Source: Scytalidium lignicola (Eukaryota; Ascomycota; Leotiomycetes). Taken from it: DNA of 64,000 bases. Numbering within the stretch: position 1 is the first letter of the stretch; every line of letters starts with the position of its first letter. Under the pieces are notes generated by a model. The model saw nothing but the letters and a program-made list of their open reading frames with translations. It made no database searches and had not been told where the DNA came from. The stretch spans positions 62,001 to 126,000 of the forward strand of contig NCSJ02000045.1 in assembly GCA_002812745.2 (NCBI GenBank). Reading direction: 5' to 3'. Below, in pieces: positions 1 to 12,307 of the stretch. A program made the translations under genes and the position numbers.

Positions 1-1316
1 GCTTTACCCTTCTTGCCAATATCGATATACTTCATGACGGTGTTGAAGTGCTTCTCGGTGGCAATTGGCCCATAACCAGTGGTGAACTCTTTAGGATCAG
101 GCCCCAGTCCATTAGAAATGGCTTCGAAGCGTGACTTGACTGCCTCAATAAAGGCGGGGGCGATACTGTCCTGGACAAAGAGACGTGATCCAGCTAAATA
201 ATATTAGTTATTGCAAAAAGAGACGCTGAATAGGAGGCACTCACCAACACAGACTTGTCCCGAATTAAACAGAAAGCCGTCTGCGGTTCTAAAATAAAAC
301 CTAAGTATAAGGGCCAGAAAATCAAGTAACTTGAGGACTTACGACCCAACAGCATTCTCGATATCAGCATCGGCGAAGACAATAGCAGGTGACTTCCCTC
401 CAAGCTCCAACGTAACTTCCTTCATGTTACTGTCTAATGCTAATTTCTGGACAACCTTTCCCACAGCAGTTGACCCAGTGTAGCTGATCTTGGCGATAGT
501 CATGTTAGAAGCAAGCAGAGTGCCAGTCTTCTGGCCTCCGCTAACGAATTGAAGAACTCCTGGTGGGAAGCCAGCCTCGATGACAAGTTTGCCCAGTGCC
601 AGAGCACTCAAGGGTGTGACCTCAGAAGCTTTATAGATAAACTGCGCTAATCAACCAACCTTTCGCAGATCTAATTACCTTAAGGAGCCAACTCACAGTG
701 TTACCAGCAGCCAGTGCTGGGGCAATCTTCCAGGCAACATAAAGCATGGGGGCATTCCATGGAGCGATTCCGGCACAAACTCCCAGTGGCTCGTGCCGGA
801 CGATCTTATAGGTTCCATCGTCTGCTGCAAACGACTCTCCCTCAATCTTGTCAGCCCAACCTGCGTAATCTTGATGTTTATTAGCAGTCAGAGTCATCAA
901 GTAAGTTGGTTCTTGCCTATTCACATCGAAAACAAGCGGCAGCTTGAGGTATTATGAACCCTGCATTAGGGGCAACAGGTGCACCCATGCACAAGCTGTC
1001 TAACTCTGCTATCTCTTTTGCATTCTTTTCCAGCAGATCCGCGAACTTGAAGAGGTGCGCTGCGCGCTGAGCTCCGGTATATGTGCTCCACGGTCCAGTC
1101 TTGAACGCTGCTTGAGCCGCAGCTACTGCTGCGTCGATATCTGCCTCGACAGCTACCTGGACTGCAGCTGGGATTTTGGATTCATCGAATGGGTTGATGA
1201 GGGTGAGCGTCTCCCCCGATTTTGAATCGACAAACTACTAGTTTTAAGCAAACAGGAAAGGAAAGATGGTGGAAACGGCCTACCTCGTTGTTGATAAATA
1301 ATCCGGTTTCAAACAT
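1..1316 (-). CDS. Aldehyde dehydrogenase (NAD(P)+), 5' part; 3' end lies beyond the window
   Basis: Oxidises aldehydes to carboxylic acids. Start at 1316 (MFETGLFINNE). Inferred introns: 1235-1283, 870-924, 642-696, 289-342 and 194-244; all are GT-AG and keep the frame. Visible ALDH landmarks are PWNAPMLYVAWKIAPALAAG (catalytic Asn region), the cofactor-site SYTGSTAVG, the general-base motif VTLELGGKSPAIV, and the catalytic cysteine motif FNSGQVCVG reached across the intron at 289-342. The frame is still open at base 1 (ATEKHFNTVMKYIDIGKKGKA), so roughly the last 150 residues are missing from the window, not from the gene. The N-terminus is short compared with many fungal ALDHs. Substrate unknown. 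It could supply the aldehyde-to-acid step of the terpene cluster 27 kb away, but nothing here links them. Confidence 0.9.
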
Positions 1317-2267
1317 GTTGGATAAGGTAAGATTAGTCTTAGGAAGTGTTCGTATTAAATTTGAATAAGAGTAACATTATAACGAGGAAGGTGATGCTTC
1401 TTATGGAGAGAAGATTTTAAAGCTTCAAATTACGCTACCAAAGGGGGCTAAAATGCATGCAGCTTACGGCATTTGTCAGCTGATGGCCTCCCAGTCATTG
1501 AAATTGATAGGTGGTGGGAGTGTTTTACAAGGTACGAGTGGAGCTCAACGATGGACTAGACTCTTGAATTCAGCTAAACTCGAATAGGTAAGATATTAGT
1601 ACAGTGATCGGATTGTGGGGGAGGGGAATAGCCATAACGTCGGGACAGAAGTTTTCTTTTGCTTGACGACCGGATGCAGGTATTATTGTGACACATGTTT
1701 TAGTACGGAATTGATAAGATATCGGTGACACCCTTTGATTTCCAATAATTGCAGTGTCCACTATAAGTATCTATTCATGCCTCCGTACGGATTCCACAAA
1801 CATTTCTCCTTATATCCAGCCCGCTCTAAGAGATACACTGCCATCTTCCTGCCCAGTACTGCATCTACGTTACCATTTTCCAAGACAAGGTGATATATTT
1901 CATTATATTCATTTATTTATTACATTTTTTTTTCTCGTCATCCGTGTCGTAAGCGGTGGTCGTGTGGCTGATAAGTAGATTTCAGGCTCGGTGCCATCTC
2001 CTGCATCACACCCAAGTTAACCCTACGGAGGTACATTTAATAAGCTGAATCTAGATACTGTCATATTCCAAATCAGCCTGTTTTTTGGTGAAAAANGAAC
2101 CTTGTGCACTATTTTTTTTTTCGAAATATTCAAAAAATCAAACTGTTATAATAATTCAACCAATAATAATTTGCGATTTTTTATTAAATATATTACTTTT
2201 TTTNAAATAATTTTATTAAAATAGAATTATTATATATGTTGTAAAAAAAAANCAAATTAATTTAGAA
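1317..2267. other. Upstream region of the ALDH gene, no gene seen
   Basis: Presumed promoter of the ALDH gene, then unique sequence grading into an AT-rich block with Ns beside homopolymers. The short open frames here have no recognisable domain. Confidence 0.5.
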
Positions 2268-2415
2268 TATTATATGAGCTGTAGCTTGATTAGATGACTG
2301 TACTACAATTCTTGTAAATACCCAATGGTCCCCTCTTTTTACATCTTCATCATTATCTTTAAAACATTTTATCTTCTATTTAGTTATTATTTATATTATT
2401 TTTTNCTTGTCTCAC
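2268..2415 (+). repeat. RIP-mutated copy of the repeat at 12308-12460
   Basis: This stretch aligns with 12308-12460 on the same strand. Differences are mostly G-to-A and C-to-T here, for example GATTAGATGACTG against GATTGGACGACTG in the other copy. Repeat class unknown. Confidence 0.6.
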
Positions 2416-3276
2416 TTTAAGCTAAGCTAGTCTAGTATTGTTTTGCATTTTAAAATAATAGTCTTCAATGTAATGTCCTCTCAAATATTCTTATACATAT
2501 TTGTAAGCTGACAGTGTTAGTTCTTTAAAACGGTAGTAATCATTTTGCTGAAGGGAAGGGCTTCTTTGAATGGTTCTTAGAAATATCCTTTTAAATAAAG
2601 ATGATAAAAACAAACATATATGTACTAGTATTAGGGGAAACAGTGTGAGCTGTTGATGGTATGATATCCACAACATCCAGTAAATGGTCGTGAACTTCAC
2701 TGTTAAACGCTAAATAGCACGACCTGGCGCCATTTACTCCAAATCTAGTTAAGACCTTCAATTCTCACACACTACCCCTCCGCCGTTATCTAATTATATC
2801 AAAAGGTTTTCACATATTTAAGCGGGTAATTTCGGCATGGAATGGAGTTCTATAGGTCGTGCTTCGAGTCTATGATTCTTCATTCTTGAGCTTTAAGCTA
2901 GCAGGAAAGGTATTAAGACATCAACCTGGTAATATTACTCTCTCGGCATCGTCTCTTCCAATCTCTGTCAAGGAGATCTACGACTTAATCGACGGCAGCA
3001 CAACTGAAGTCTCACCTACAAGTTTCTAGGGCTAGGTTGACGTCTGCGACGTGGCGTTAGCTCATGTCCGTGCCCTTGAGTCTCATGATCTCTTGTTATT
3101 ATACTAATTTGTATATAAAGTTAAAGTAATATTATACTTGAAGTTATGTTTAACATTAATAATTTAAAGTTGATTTAAGTATTCCCTTTAATAATATTAT
3201 TTTCTCAACAAGTTAATAAAAAAAANTATTTATTTAATTTAAGATTAGAACTGCTATCTATTAGCTGGTTATATTC
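2416..3276. other. AT-rich intergenic DNA
   Basis: No supportable gene. AT-rich, with one N in an A-run near 3226. Short frames on either strand show no domain. Confidence 0.5.
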
Positions 3277-3368
3277 TGTTGCAATGTATAAATGGAGTTG
3301 ACGATAGATAAGGCCTTATATACACCCTACTACATACATGTGCTTGCGTATATTGTATATTTCTAACA
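3277..3368 (-). repeat. Short LTR-like repeat, copy A (92 bp)
   Basis: Its reverse complement begins TGTTAGAAATATACAATA and ends ATACATTGCAACA, matching the complete short LTR at 13088-13205. It retains the TATA-like stretch and the GTCAACTCCATTTATACATT segment. No clear target duplication flanks it. It abuts the lactamase-like relic that follows. Confidence 0.6.
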
Positions 3369-3369
3369 A

Positions 3370-3835
3370 TTATGAAGGATGTGGGCTTTATTCTACTACG
3401 GCCAATTTCCAGATATTCCTAGACAGTCTGTGCTCCAACGACGGTCAGCTCTTGAGAAAGGAAACCGTGGATGAAATTTTCAAGCCACAGCTGAACGAGG
3501 CATCCATGAAGGGGCTCGCCGATATCCTGACCATCAAGGAGGTGCATGATATACTATCTGGCAGGATTACCATGAGTTACAAAGTGAGTTGGGGCCTGGG
3601 AGGTCTCATGGTTCTTGAGGACCTACCAACGCGAAGAGCTGCGGGAAGCATTTGCTAGTATGGACTTCCCGGTCTAATCTGGTAGATCGACCGGCAACAA
3701 GGAGTCTCTGGAACCTGCATGAGTCAACTTATTCCCCAAGGCGATCCGAAGACCAGTGCGTATTTTTACCGTGTTTGAGGGGATCATTTACTTGATGCAG
3801 AATCGAGGATTTCGTAATAAGCTGTCATAACTTAA
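3370..3835 (+). pseudogene. C-terminal relic of a LovD/beta-lactamase-like (transesterase) protein
   Basis: The first frame reads GLYSTTANFQIFLDSLCSND, then VDEIFKPQLNEAS and VSWGLGGLMVLEDLPTRR. This is the C-terminal part of fungal class C beta-lactamase-fold esterases/acyltransferases of the LovD type. After about 3655 the homology continues in another frame with IDRQQGVSGTCMSQLIPQGD and a TAG where WWID would be expected. No N-terminal half or catalytic SxxK is visible upstream, where an LTR-like repeat abuts at 3368. A truncated, frameshifted relic. Confidence 0.6.
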
Positions 3836-4337
3836 ACCCTGTCGAAAACTTTATCAAGGAGTAGCTGATTTGCATTTAGCTTTCGATACTACACTAGGTC
3901 TGGTTAAATGAGGCGTGTTGAGGCATGTTGAGGCGTCGTTCCTTTGGATTATTAATGCTAGTGTATCCCCGCCAATTACCCTGCAACTAGTCTTCTTAGG
4001 GCGAAGTGTAACATCCAGGAAAACTGCAAAAGCAGACGATTCCCCTTTTTCGATGATAATGGATCTACCCTCCGAGCTTCTTCTCTTAAGTCTAGCTTAT
4101 GTCCTGAAATTATCACCGCACTTGCGTAATAAGAATACCATCCTTTCTACTCTTCAAGATAAGATATATTAATTTTATATGGCCTATATAGGCTATCTTC
4201 AACTCTTATAGCCCTAAGTAGGTTGGTTATGAATATTTCTCGCAAGTTCTTAAAGATGAGCCTGCGTAGAAAGCCATCATTCAGAGACCCCTATGTTCCC
4301 GGATCCTCTAGGTCTATAGACTAAAAAGCTCCTCTGA
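3836..4337. other. Intergenic, no gene supported
   Basis: A 3915-4172 reading frame on the plus strand contains MDLPSELLLLSLAYV, faintly F-box-like, but it has no further support. Otherwise unremarkable. Confidence 0.4.
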
Positions 4338-5144
4338 CTAGAAAGCCGCTTCCAACTCTGGAAAATAGGTTTCAAGGAGACGCTTGATATATTGCGCCAG
4401 ATTCGGGATACTGCGCGCAAAATCTGTAACTTCCAGATGCATCCCACGAGCCTGGAAGAAACACAGAGTCATGCCGAAGACGGCAGCATCGAATGAAGTG
4501 GGCTTGTCAGTCCCCAGCAGAAAAAGATTATCACCTAGAACCTCGGAAAGTGTAAGAAGATCTTTGCTAGCCTTCTCAACGATCTCTTTCGGCGTGTAGC
4601 GTCCGGTTCCCTGATTATAGACGCGCCTTGCAAAGTCCTCTCGAATGGTGTCCGTTACGGCAGAAAGACCTCCACGTGCAGATGTGAAGAAGAAGTCGGA
4701 GCCGTCGTTATCGAAAAACTCGTAATAGAGATTCACCCAGTAAAGATGGTCTTCCAGCATGCGTTGGACTGCATGGCCAATTGCCTTCTGGGCAGGGGTA
4801 AGATCGGAGTCGGGGTCAAAGAGCGAGCTCTTCAGAAAGTTGATAATCAGATCGGAGTCGCTGATCTTGATGCCTTTCATACTGATGAATGGCACTTTGT
4901 GACGGGGGGCATTGTCGAGGTTAAATTCAAAGACAGTTTCATATTTGATGCTGAAAAAGCGAAAATATGCTTCGAGCTTTATTGGGAATGGGGACAGATT
5001 TGGCACAAAGCGTTTTAGTTCAACGTCTTGGATGTCGAAGCAGTGGAATTTTATCACACTTTGACTATCGAGAACATTATTGTCATATGGATTGGTATAA
5101 AGTGCGTATTTTTCCATTGTGTTGGCTTTAAGGAGATGAAACAA
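4338..5144 (-). CDS. FAXC/metaxin-like glutathione S-transferase-fold protein
   Basis: An intronless frame of 268 residues. The order of features is that of the failed-axon-connections/metaxin-like GST family: a thioredoxin-fold N-terminal part (LSPFPIKLEAYFRFFSIKYE, then the cis-Pro turn APRHKVPFI and the ISDSDLIINFL helix), and an all-helical C-terminal half (LTPAQKAIGHAVQRMLEDHL; DNLFLLGTDKPTSFDAAVFG; NLAQYIKRLLETYFPELE). The start could be 5144 or the Met at 5117 (MEKYALYT), which begins closer to the conserved region. Such fungal proteins are annotated as GSTs, but substrates are mostly unknown. A broken C-terminal copy lies at 12480-12690. The gene sits between transposon relics yet is undamaged. 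Confidence 0.8.
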   Translation of the reverse strand: MFHLLKANTMEKYALYTNPYDNNVLDSQSVIKFHCFDIQDVELKRFVPNLSPFPIKLEAYFRFFSIKYETVFEFNLDNAPRHKVPFISMKGIKISDSDLIINFLKSSLFDPDSDLTPAQKAIGHAVQRMLEDHLYWVNLYYEFFDNDGSDFFFTSARGGLSAVTDTIREDFARRVYNQGTGRYTPKEIVEKASKDLLTLSEVLGDNLFLLGTDKPTSFDAAVFGMTLCFFQARGMHLEVTDFARSIPNLAQYIKRLLETYFPELEAAF

Positions 5145-5489
5145 TTCGCAAACCGAGGACCTACTTTTTGAAGCGAGCGTAGTGAGCTTCTATTAAGGTA
5201 GTTTAGAGGCCTCAAATCGTCGTTCGTTTTTACCGCCTTGCATAATTGACTGACCGCTCCGACTTTTAGCGCCGATTTCTGCCGGGTACAAATATTTACT
5301 AGCTAACTACACCAAAATATAAGTACTCGGCAGAAAACCATACTACTGTAAATAGTAAGATCTACAGTTTTCTGCCAACATAAATTTAAAATTAAGATAC
5401 CACAATTTTAATGCAAATCGCTAATAAATTTAAGTACTATGGTTGCTAGGGAATGAATTCCTGTAAACAATCCTTCGTAAATAATCAAA
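5145..5489. other. Spacer between the GST gene and the Helitron coding region
   Basis: Promoter of the minus-strand GST gene, and probably the Helitron's 5' non-coding end. The exact Helitron 5' TC terminus could not be placed. Confidence 0.4.
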
Positions 5490-8400
5490 ATGCCGCCAGT
5501 TTCAGAACCGCCACCAGCCCTTCGAAAATGTCCTAATTGTAATCAATTAGTTAATATTGTGAGTTTCATCTCTTCTAGAAATGGCAATTCAGTTACTAAA
5601 CGTTGTGCTAAATGCCGTAAAGATAAACGTACACTTGAATCGCTTCAATCTCCTACTAAACCTCCTAAACCTAAACGTCAGCAAAAAGATCAACGAGAAG
5701 CTTTAACCTTCCTTCCTCATGGCCAGAACAGTCAAGATGACCTTATTATAGCTCAAGCACGTTGTGAACAAGTAGCAATTCGAAAACGCCATCGATATGA
5801 AGATCGCCAGTGTATTGAGCACTCAATTACCCCTTCCTTGAATGCTTTGGTAACTTGAAATATACCTGAACCTCCTCCTTCTTCAGTAGCTTCTTCAGCT
5901 AACAATATTCCTGTTTTAGAATCCTGCCCAGTTATTACTCCCTAATCACAGCTAGAAACAGTAATTCTAGGCTCAACTATACCATCTTCAGCTCATATAT
6001 CTTCTGTTTCTTCGACAATGCCCATTCTGGTGGTTATACCTGAAATAATGCTACAAAACGAACAATGTGCTGTTTCAGAAGATGATTAGCAATTAGTACA
6101 AGACTTTCATGCAGAATTAGAGAAAGATATACTCGAAACATGTAATATTTGCTAGGAAAGATGATTTCACATGAATATACAGGATAATCAGTGTATAAAG
6201 TGTAAAAGAAGGGACAGTTCAAAGTGTAAAGATAAGCCTAATCTCATGAGTATAGAGAATCATTTAGACCTAGGAGAGTTTCCTATCAATTTGCCATAGT
6301 TAACACAGGTTAAGGAAATGCTAATTACTAGAGTTCATGTTCACATGGAGGTTTGCCAGGTCTATGGTCAACAATATAAATATACTAAGTATATCATCAA
6401 CTTTTTGAGGAATACAAGGAAGGTTTACAATAAGCTTCTAGTACTCCTTTCAGACTTAGATATTATCATTCTCTGGCTTAGTAATATAACTGAGAATACT
6501 AATTTAAGCTGTTAATTCATTCAAAACTTTTGTGTACGTTGAAAGCCAGTTCGAATATAACTTGAATACCTAAAACAACACTACCTTGGATATCAAGATA
6601 TTGAAGTTGACATATAAGTGTTAATTAAGCTTTTACAAGATAAGAATGTTATGGATAATGTTCTAAGCTATGAAATTATTACTGAGAACCCTGAACAATA
6701 CTCTGAATAGCATTCAAGAGCTCTAGGTGATGAACAACAGAATGAGGAAGAGGAATTTGAGCTTGTTACTTCAGCTGTTCTTGACTTGATTATAAAAGAA
6801 GATAAGCTTGAATAACTTTGAATAAACGTTCATGAACATACTATACATTTAACTATGCCTTCTTTTAGGCTTACTCTATTGTTAGAGTTCAACAAGAATT
6901 AGTTATTGTTAAGTTTAGCCTTTCCTACCTTATTTCCTATAAGAAAGGTAAAGTTTTTAACTCCTCGTATTAGGTCTGTAGATTATGCTATGTATATCGA
7001 ACACCTAATCAAATATAAAGACAGCCAGTTTGCTTGTCATCCATGTTTTCAATATGTAGTTTTTAACACCCTTATGCGTATGCAAATTAAGACTTGAAAT
7101 AATTATTATGTTCAGAAGAACTACTTTATACTAATATCTTGAAATATTGATTTAGAAGACCTTGAAGAAGTAGAACAAGCTTAAGAAGTAGAACAAGCTC
7201 AAAACCTTAGCATTTCAGACATTCAGATCGAAGATTTACTAATAGTTTTTGCAGATGTTAACTCTTTAGAAGCTCAATCACTTCTAAACTCTATCTTTCA
7301 GTTTGCTAACAACCTTCGAGGCACACAGCCATTCTGGAATAACAAGAGATTTGAGCTTAACAACTATCTTCGTCATTTAAAGAGACCTAGCCTGTTTCTT
7401 ACCTTTTCAACAGCTGATTACTACTGAAATTCTCTTCACAAGCATATGCTAAAGTACAAGAAGTAGTGTACAATTACTCTTGCTGAACGAATTAAGCTTT
7501 CTAGGGATAATTTAAAGGATAATCCTCATATTGCTGCTTTTCATTTCCATCGTCGATTTACCGTTTTTATGAATAAGGTTTTAACCCCTAAATTTAACAT
7601 ACAAGATTGGTGGAACTAATATAAATGACAAGATTGTGGCTCAACTCATAACCATGAGTTTGTATGGCTTGAAGGAAACCCTCCTGAAGAGCTATTAACT
7701 GAAGCTGTTCGAGAAACGTTTGCACAATTTTAGAGTGTATATATTGATGCTGTACACCTTAATCCAGAGCGTAGACTAGATGAGATATCTCCCATGTCTT
7801 TACCATCTATTCAACAAGCTAATACTAATAATCACCTTATAGCTTGCTTAAATCGGTTCTAAATACACACTTGCTCAAACTCTTACTATCTCCGAAAGAT
7901 TAAAGATTCAAGGGTTCAAGCCTGCAGATTCTATTTCCTAAAAGCATCATAACCAAGGCCAACTGTTGACAGGTCTCAAAACCCAAAACACTATATGTTT
8001 ACCCTAAAACGAGACCATCCTCGATTAAATACATATAACCGGCTGATTACTCTTGGTTGGTTAGCAAATACAGATATAACTCCTTGTACAACAACACAAG
8101 CTATTGTGAATTACATAGTTAAGTATACTTCGAAGGAGGAGAAGAAGTCTACTTCGTATACTGATCTCTTAAAACAATGCCTTTCACAGGTTAACAACAC
8201 TGAACTACTATTATCTTTGGTTTCTAAGCTTATGAACAAGTTAGTAAGTGAACGAGATTAGAGTACTCAAGAGGTTTGCCATCTTTTATTAAACCTTCCT
8301 TTAATCAACCAATCAAGAACAATAATAACTGTAAACTATCAACTTTTTGAAGACTAATCAATTCCTATTGTTATTGAAGATAAGGAAGTAATTAACAGTA

Positions 8401-10532
8401 AGTTATTATTAAAGAAGTATATTGATCGCCCTGAAAATGTAGAAAATCTTATGTATATTGATTACTTACGTAATTACAACCATAACACCTACAAAAGAAG
8501 GCTTAAAGCAAAAGCATAGCTTTTAAATTACTTTCTACTTTATAAAACAATTGAAGATCAACTTGAAGACTTTTGTTATGTTAAAATGGTTCTCCATTAT
8601 CCTTTTCGATTAATTAAAAGCTTAAAAGGTTAATTTAACAGTTGGAAAGAAGTCTATTAAGATTGTATTTAAAACTACCATGATCATGAGTTAGATAGCT
8701 TGAATAACATGTTTGAACAGCTTGACGAAGACAAATTCAAAACTCTAGCTAATTCAATAGCTACAAAGGAAGAATTATAAGCTACATAGCAAGTAATGAC
8801 AAGATAACTTCTAAACAACTTGGGTGACAAGTTAGTAGACCTTGAACAACTTGGATTTCGTGATATTGATTAATATAATTGGTTTACACATATTACTAAC
8901 CCATCTTTGGATGGAAACTGGTGGATTGGCTAAATACAAGCTAATCCAGCTGAAATGACAGTAAATCAAGCTTCTCAATGTCTTTTTGATATACTTTAAG
9001 ATAAACAACGTCAGATCTTTAAATTAGTTGTTGATCACTATCAGAATACCTTGAATATCACTAAACCACAGCTTTTACAATTACTTTTACAAGTAGATGG
9101 GAAAGTTGGAACTAGCAAGTCTTATGTTATTTAGCTTCTTTCAAGTAAACTCTAGGAATTAACTACTACTCATGGACAATTAAATCCAATATTCAGAGTA
9201 GTTCCTACAGGTGTTGTTACTCATGAGATATCTGGAAAAACTATATATTCCTTATTTCAATTACCAATAAAGAAAGAAAAGTTTACTTTACTGTCAAATT
9301 CAGCTCTTACAACTATACAAAGTTATCTTAGGTTTTGTAAGTATCTTATAATTGACAAGAAATCTATGGTTAGCCTACAACAGTTATCTTTTTTAGATCA
9401 ACGATGTCGCTAGATCTTTCCTCAACAATTGACAATTAACTTTGAAAGTCTGAATATCATACTTTTTGAAGACTTTTTCCAGCTTCCTCCTGTTGGTAAC
9501 AAGCCTCTTTTTGCTGAATTAGTTATTACATTTTTGGTAGAAGATATTCAAGGTCAAATTGCATATTAGGCTTTTAATCAAACTATTGAATTAAACATGA
9601 TTATATGTCAACAAGGTGATTTAATAAAGTAACAGAACTTTCGAAATGCTCTTGAAGGTCTTTAACACTCTTCAGTGTTAATATCACACTAGAAGACATT
9701 AATTTCACGTGTTCAACACCAGTTAAGAACTAGAGAAGTTGATTCCTTTAGTAATGCCCTTTGAATATATGGTAAAAAGGCTAATGTATTTCAATTTAAT
9801 AGACAAAAGTTACAAGATATTTGAGTACTTACCTTGCTGATTTATACGACTAATGAGCCTTTAACTATATCAAAACTTACTTCTGACGAAGTTGGGAACT
9901 TACATAACGAGTTATTATTGTGTATTAGAGCAAGAGTTATGCTTATGGAGAACCTGTGGACGGAGAATGGCCTGGTAAATGGTGTAATTAGCATAGTTTG
10001 AGATATTCAGTGGATTATAACTATAGTGGATTTCCGAAAGAAGCCATTGTTTGTGATATTAGTGGAGTTTGACAACTATTCAGGGCTATTCTTAAAAGGT
10101 AATTCAGTACTGATATTCAGGTCTACTAAGGAGTTTGTCCATGGTTTTATAGTCTGTCAACGTATACAGTTCCCTTTAATGGTTGTTTACGTTATAATTA
10201 TACACAAATCACAAGGAATAACGGTTGAGAAGGCTGTATTAAATCTGGTGGATAAGGATTTTGCGCCAGGTCTGTTATATGTAGCTGTTTCAAGGGTCAA
10301 AACGTTGGATAGGTTGCTGTTTGAGGAATCATTTGATTATAGCAAGTTTAAAGCAAAGGAGACTAATACTCAGAGATGGAGGCTTGCCAATATACAACGA
10401 CGTAAAGCTCAACATGTACAGATTTCAAGGATTTCAGGGAGTTCAGGGAGTTTAGGAAGCCTAGAAAGGTCGGCCCCCATGGCAATGGCCCCCGGAGGGC
10501 CAGCAGAGCGTCACGTGGAGGTGGAGGAGTAG
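5490..10532 (+). mobile_element. Decayed autonomous Helitron (Rep/PIF1-like helicase), coding region
   Basis: A long plus-strand coding relic interrupted by many TAA, TAG and TGA codons. From the N-terminus: a Cys-rich zinc-binding start (CPNCNQ...CAKCRKDKR, 5490-5860); the Helitron N-domain (HPCFQYVVFNTLMRMQ near 7040; LFLTFSTADYY near 7400; THNHEFVWLEGNPP near 7650); YIVKYTSKEEKK near 8120; then a PIF1-type helicase with a damaged Walker A (DGKVGTSKSYVI near 9100), a Walker B-like LIIDKKSMV (9350), FEDFFQLPPVGNKP (9470), and the final HKSQGITVEKAVLNLVDKDF...YVAVSRVKTLDRLLF at 10200-10320. Many stops read as CAA-to-TAA, CAG-to-TAG or TGG-to-TGA changes. The last 507 bases (10026-10532) remain open. 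The CTRR 3' end was not located. Confidence 0.85.
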
Positions 10533-11234
10533 TAATTCGAAGGAAAGATCACGGGATAAGCTATTCCTAAATAGGCAATTAGCATGCGTTTCAGAAAACT
10601 CTACGGATTTGAGCGTTTTGGCCCAAATTGCAAATTGTGATATTTGAGGAGCTAAAATTGATCACGTGGATGGCCTCGCTTCAATCCTTAAGTAAATCGA
10701 CGTATGGAGCCTAATTTACTTACTATACATTTTATAAGACTAACATGGCTCGGTTAGATAGTGGGATGATTGCCTGCCTTCTGCGTTGACTGAGAGAAAA
10801 TCGACAGTCAATATCAAAGACCTTTACGATATTTACGGATGGGCCTACCTGAGGTTGCCACATTCAGCCAACGAGAAGTCAGCACGTTGTGTGAAATAGG
10901 GGAGTCTGGATATAGTATAGTGCGCTTGGCATTTTGTTGAGGGTTTAATCGTACCCCGATATTTAATACACAGCTTTACTACTGTTACAGAGAGTCTATT
11001 TCAGTTCGCATCTTCGAATTAAAATTGCCAGGCTCCGAAAAAACGGGGTTAAAGGGCGTTGGAGCTACAGGAGTAGTCATTATCAATTAAAAGCGATGCG
11101 GTCGGCAATTAAAGTCGGGCTGACCATGAAGATGATAGTATCATAAAATAGAGGTTTCTAGATTAGGAAAGCAGTTGGAAATTAGGTGGTGGCCTTGGCG
11201 TATACTTCTTACACACGTAACTTTCATTTCTATA
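10533..11234. other. Helitron 3' flank and intergenic DNA
   Basis: No gene. The first part probably holds the Helitron 3' terminus. The segment GTGGATGGCCTCGCTTCAAT near 10668 resembles ATGTGGCCTCGCTTAGAT near 16754. Confidence 0.4.
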
Positions 11235-11242
11235 ATAAACTA

Positions 11243-11903
11243 GGCCTTCCTTAAATCGCCGCCAACCCACCGGTGTCGGAACACGCCCAGACCACCACTC
11301 CCTATAGTAATTTGTTAGTAATCTGACTATCCTGCTATGTCCTGTAATTAAATGTTAAAACGCAATAACATATTCTGTTATATCAATCTTATAGTATAAA
11401 GAACACAATAAAATGTGATAAGAATAATACTAAGGCATTAGACAAACACTGACGATTTAGGTTAAACGTTAGAAATGCCCTGAAATTACAATGACTTTTA
11501 AGTTATTAATACTCTGTAATGCCTTATAATTACAGTGACCTTCAGGCTATGAATGCCTTGTAATACCCTATAATTATAAGGCCTTTCAGGCATTACTTTC
11601 ACTAAAAGCCTTACTCTTCTAGAAGAGTTATACACTAATCTACCTGTGTTATTTGCTTCAGAAACTAAAGAGGTAATACAAAAGACCTAAGATTATATTG
11701 AAATGTTATTATAACTTTGAAAAGTTATCAGATAATAAGAGTATAATTGATTACATTGCACGATCTCTTATTGCTATACTAATTTGTATGTGAGGCTGAG
11801 GTTGTGTTATGCCTGAGGTTATGTCCGACACCGGTAGGTTGGCGGCGATTTAGGTAACTCTGGCGGCGATTTAGGTAACTCTGGCGGCGATTTAAGGAAG
11901 GCC
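11243..11903. mobile_element. Non-autonomous inverted-repeat element with 8-bp TSD (hAT-like), 661 bp
   Basis: The left end GGCCTTCCTTAAATCGCCGC is the inverse of the right end. Direct 8-bp duplications ATAAACTA flank it (11235-11242 and 11904-11911). Both ends also carry a CACCGGTGTCGG-like segment. The right end has two full copies plus a partial copy of a 21-bp unit (GGCGGCGATTTAGGTAACTCT) where the left has one. The interior carries short palindromic motifs and no coding potential. An 8-bp duplication fits the hAT superfamily; the terminal bases are not the usual CAG start, so the family is tentative. Confidence 0.85.
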
Positions 11904-11911
11904 ATAAACTA

Positions 11912-12307
11912 AGCGCGTCAACTTCGGACTTACAATAGCTTACAGTATTTGATTTCTAAGCAGTATAGTAGTAGATCAATTGCAGCAAAACTCCATCCGT
12001 ACAGGTGATCGGAGAGATTTCAGTGGATCCCACGTAAGAGCTGCTCCGTGGATTTAATCATTTCCCATGAATTGCTAGCTGGATTGTTCAGCAGAGTAGC
12101 ATTCGTCAGCAATATCATCATTCAAGCAGTTCGACGCTGACGTGATTTTCAACACTACCACTGGAATAAAAAATCAACTATTAACCAAATTAGGCTAGTA
12201 GCTATAGCTATAATCAACGTCTACTTTAAAGTTAGTTAGTCCACTTTGCTAAGCACGCTGATGTTACCAGAATATCCTAGGCGGAGGCACAGCATCTGAT
12301 AGGCTTG
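11912..12307. other. Intergenic, no gene seen
   Basis: Unique-looking sequence between the inverted-repeat element and the duplicated repeat. No open frame or structural motif could be supported. Confidence 0.4.

Noticed and set aside
3915..4172. F-box-like frame (MDLPSELLLLSLAYV)
   Set aside because: Only a dozen residues resemble an F-box; no following repeats, and the frame ends in AT-rich DNA.
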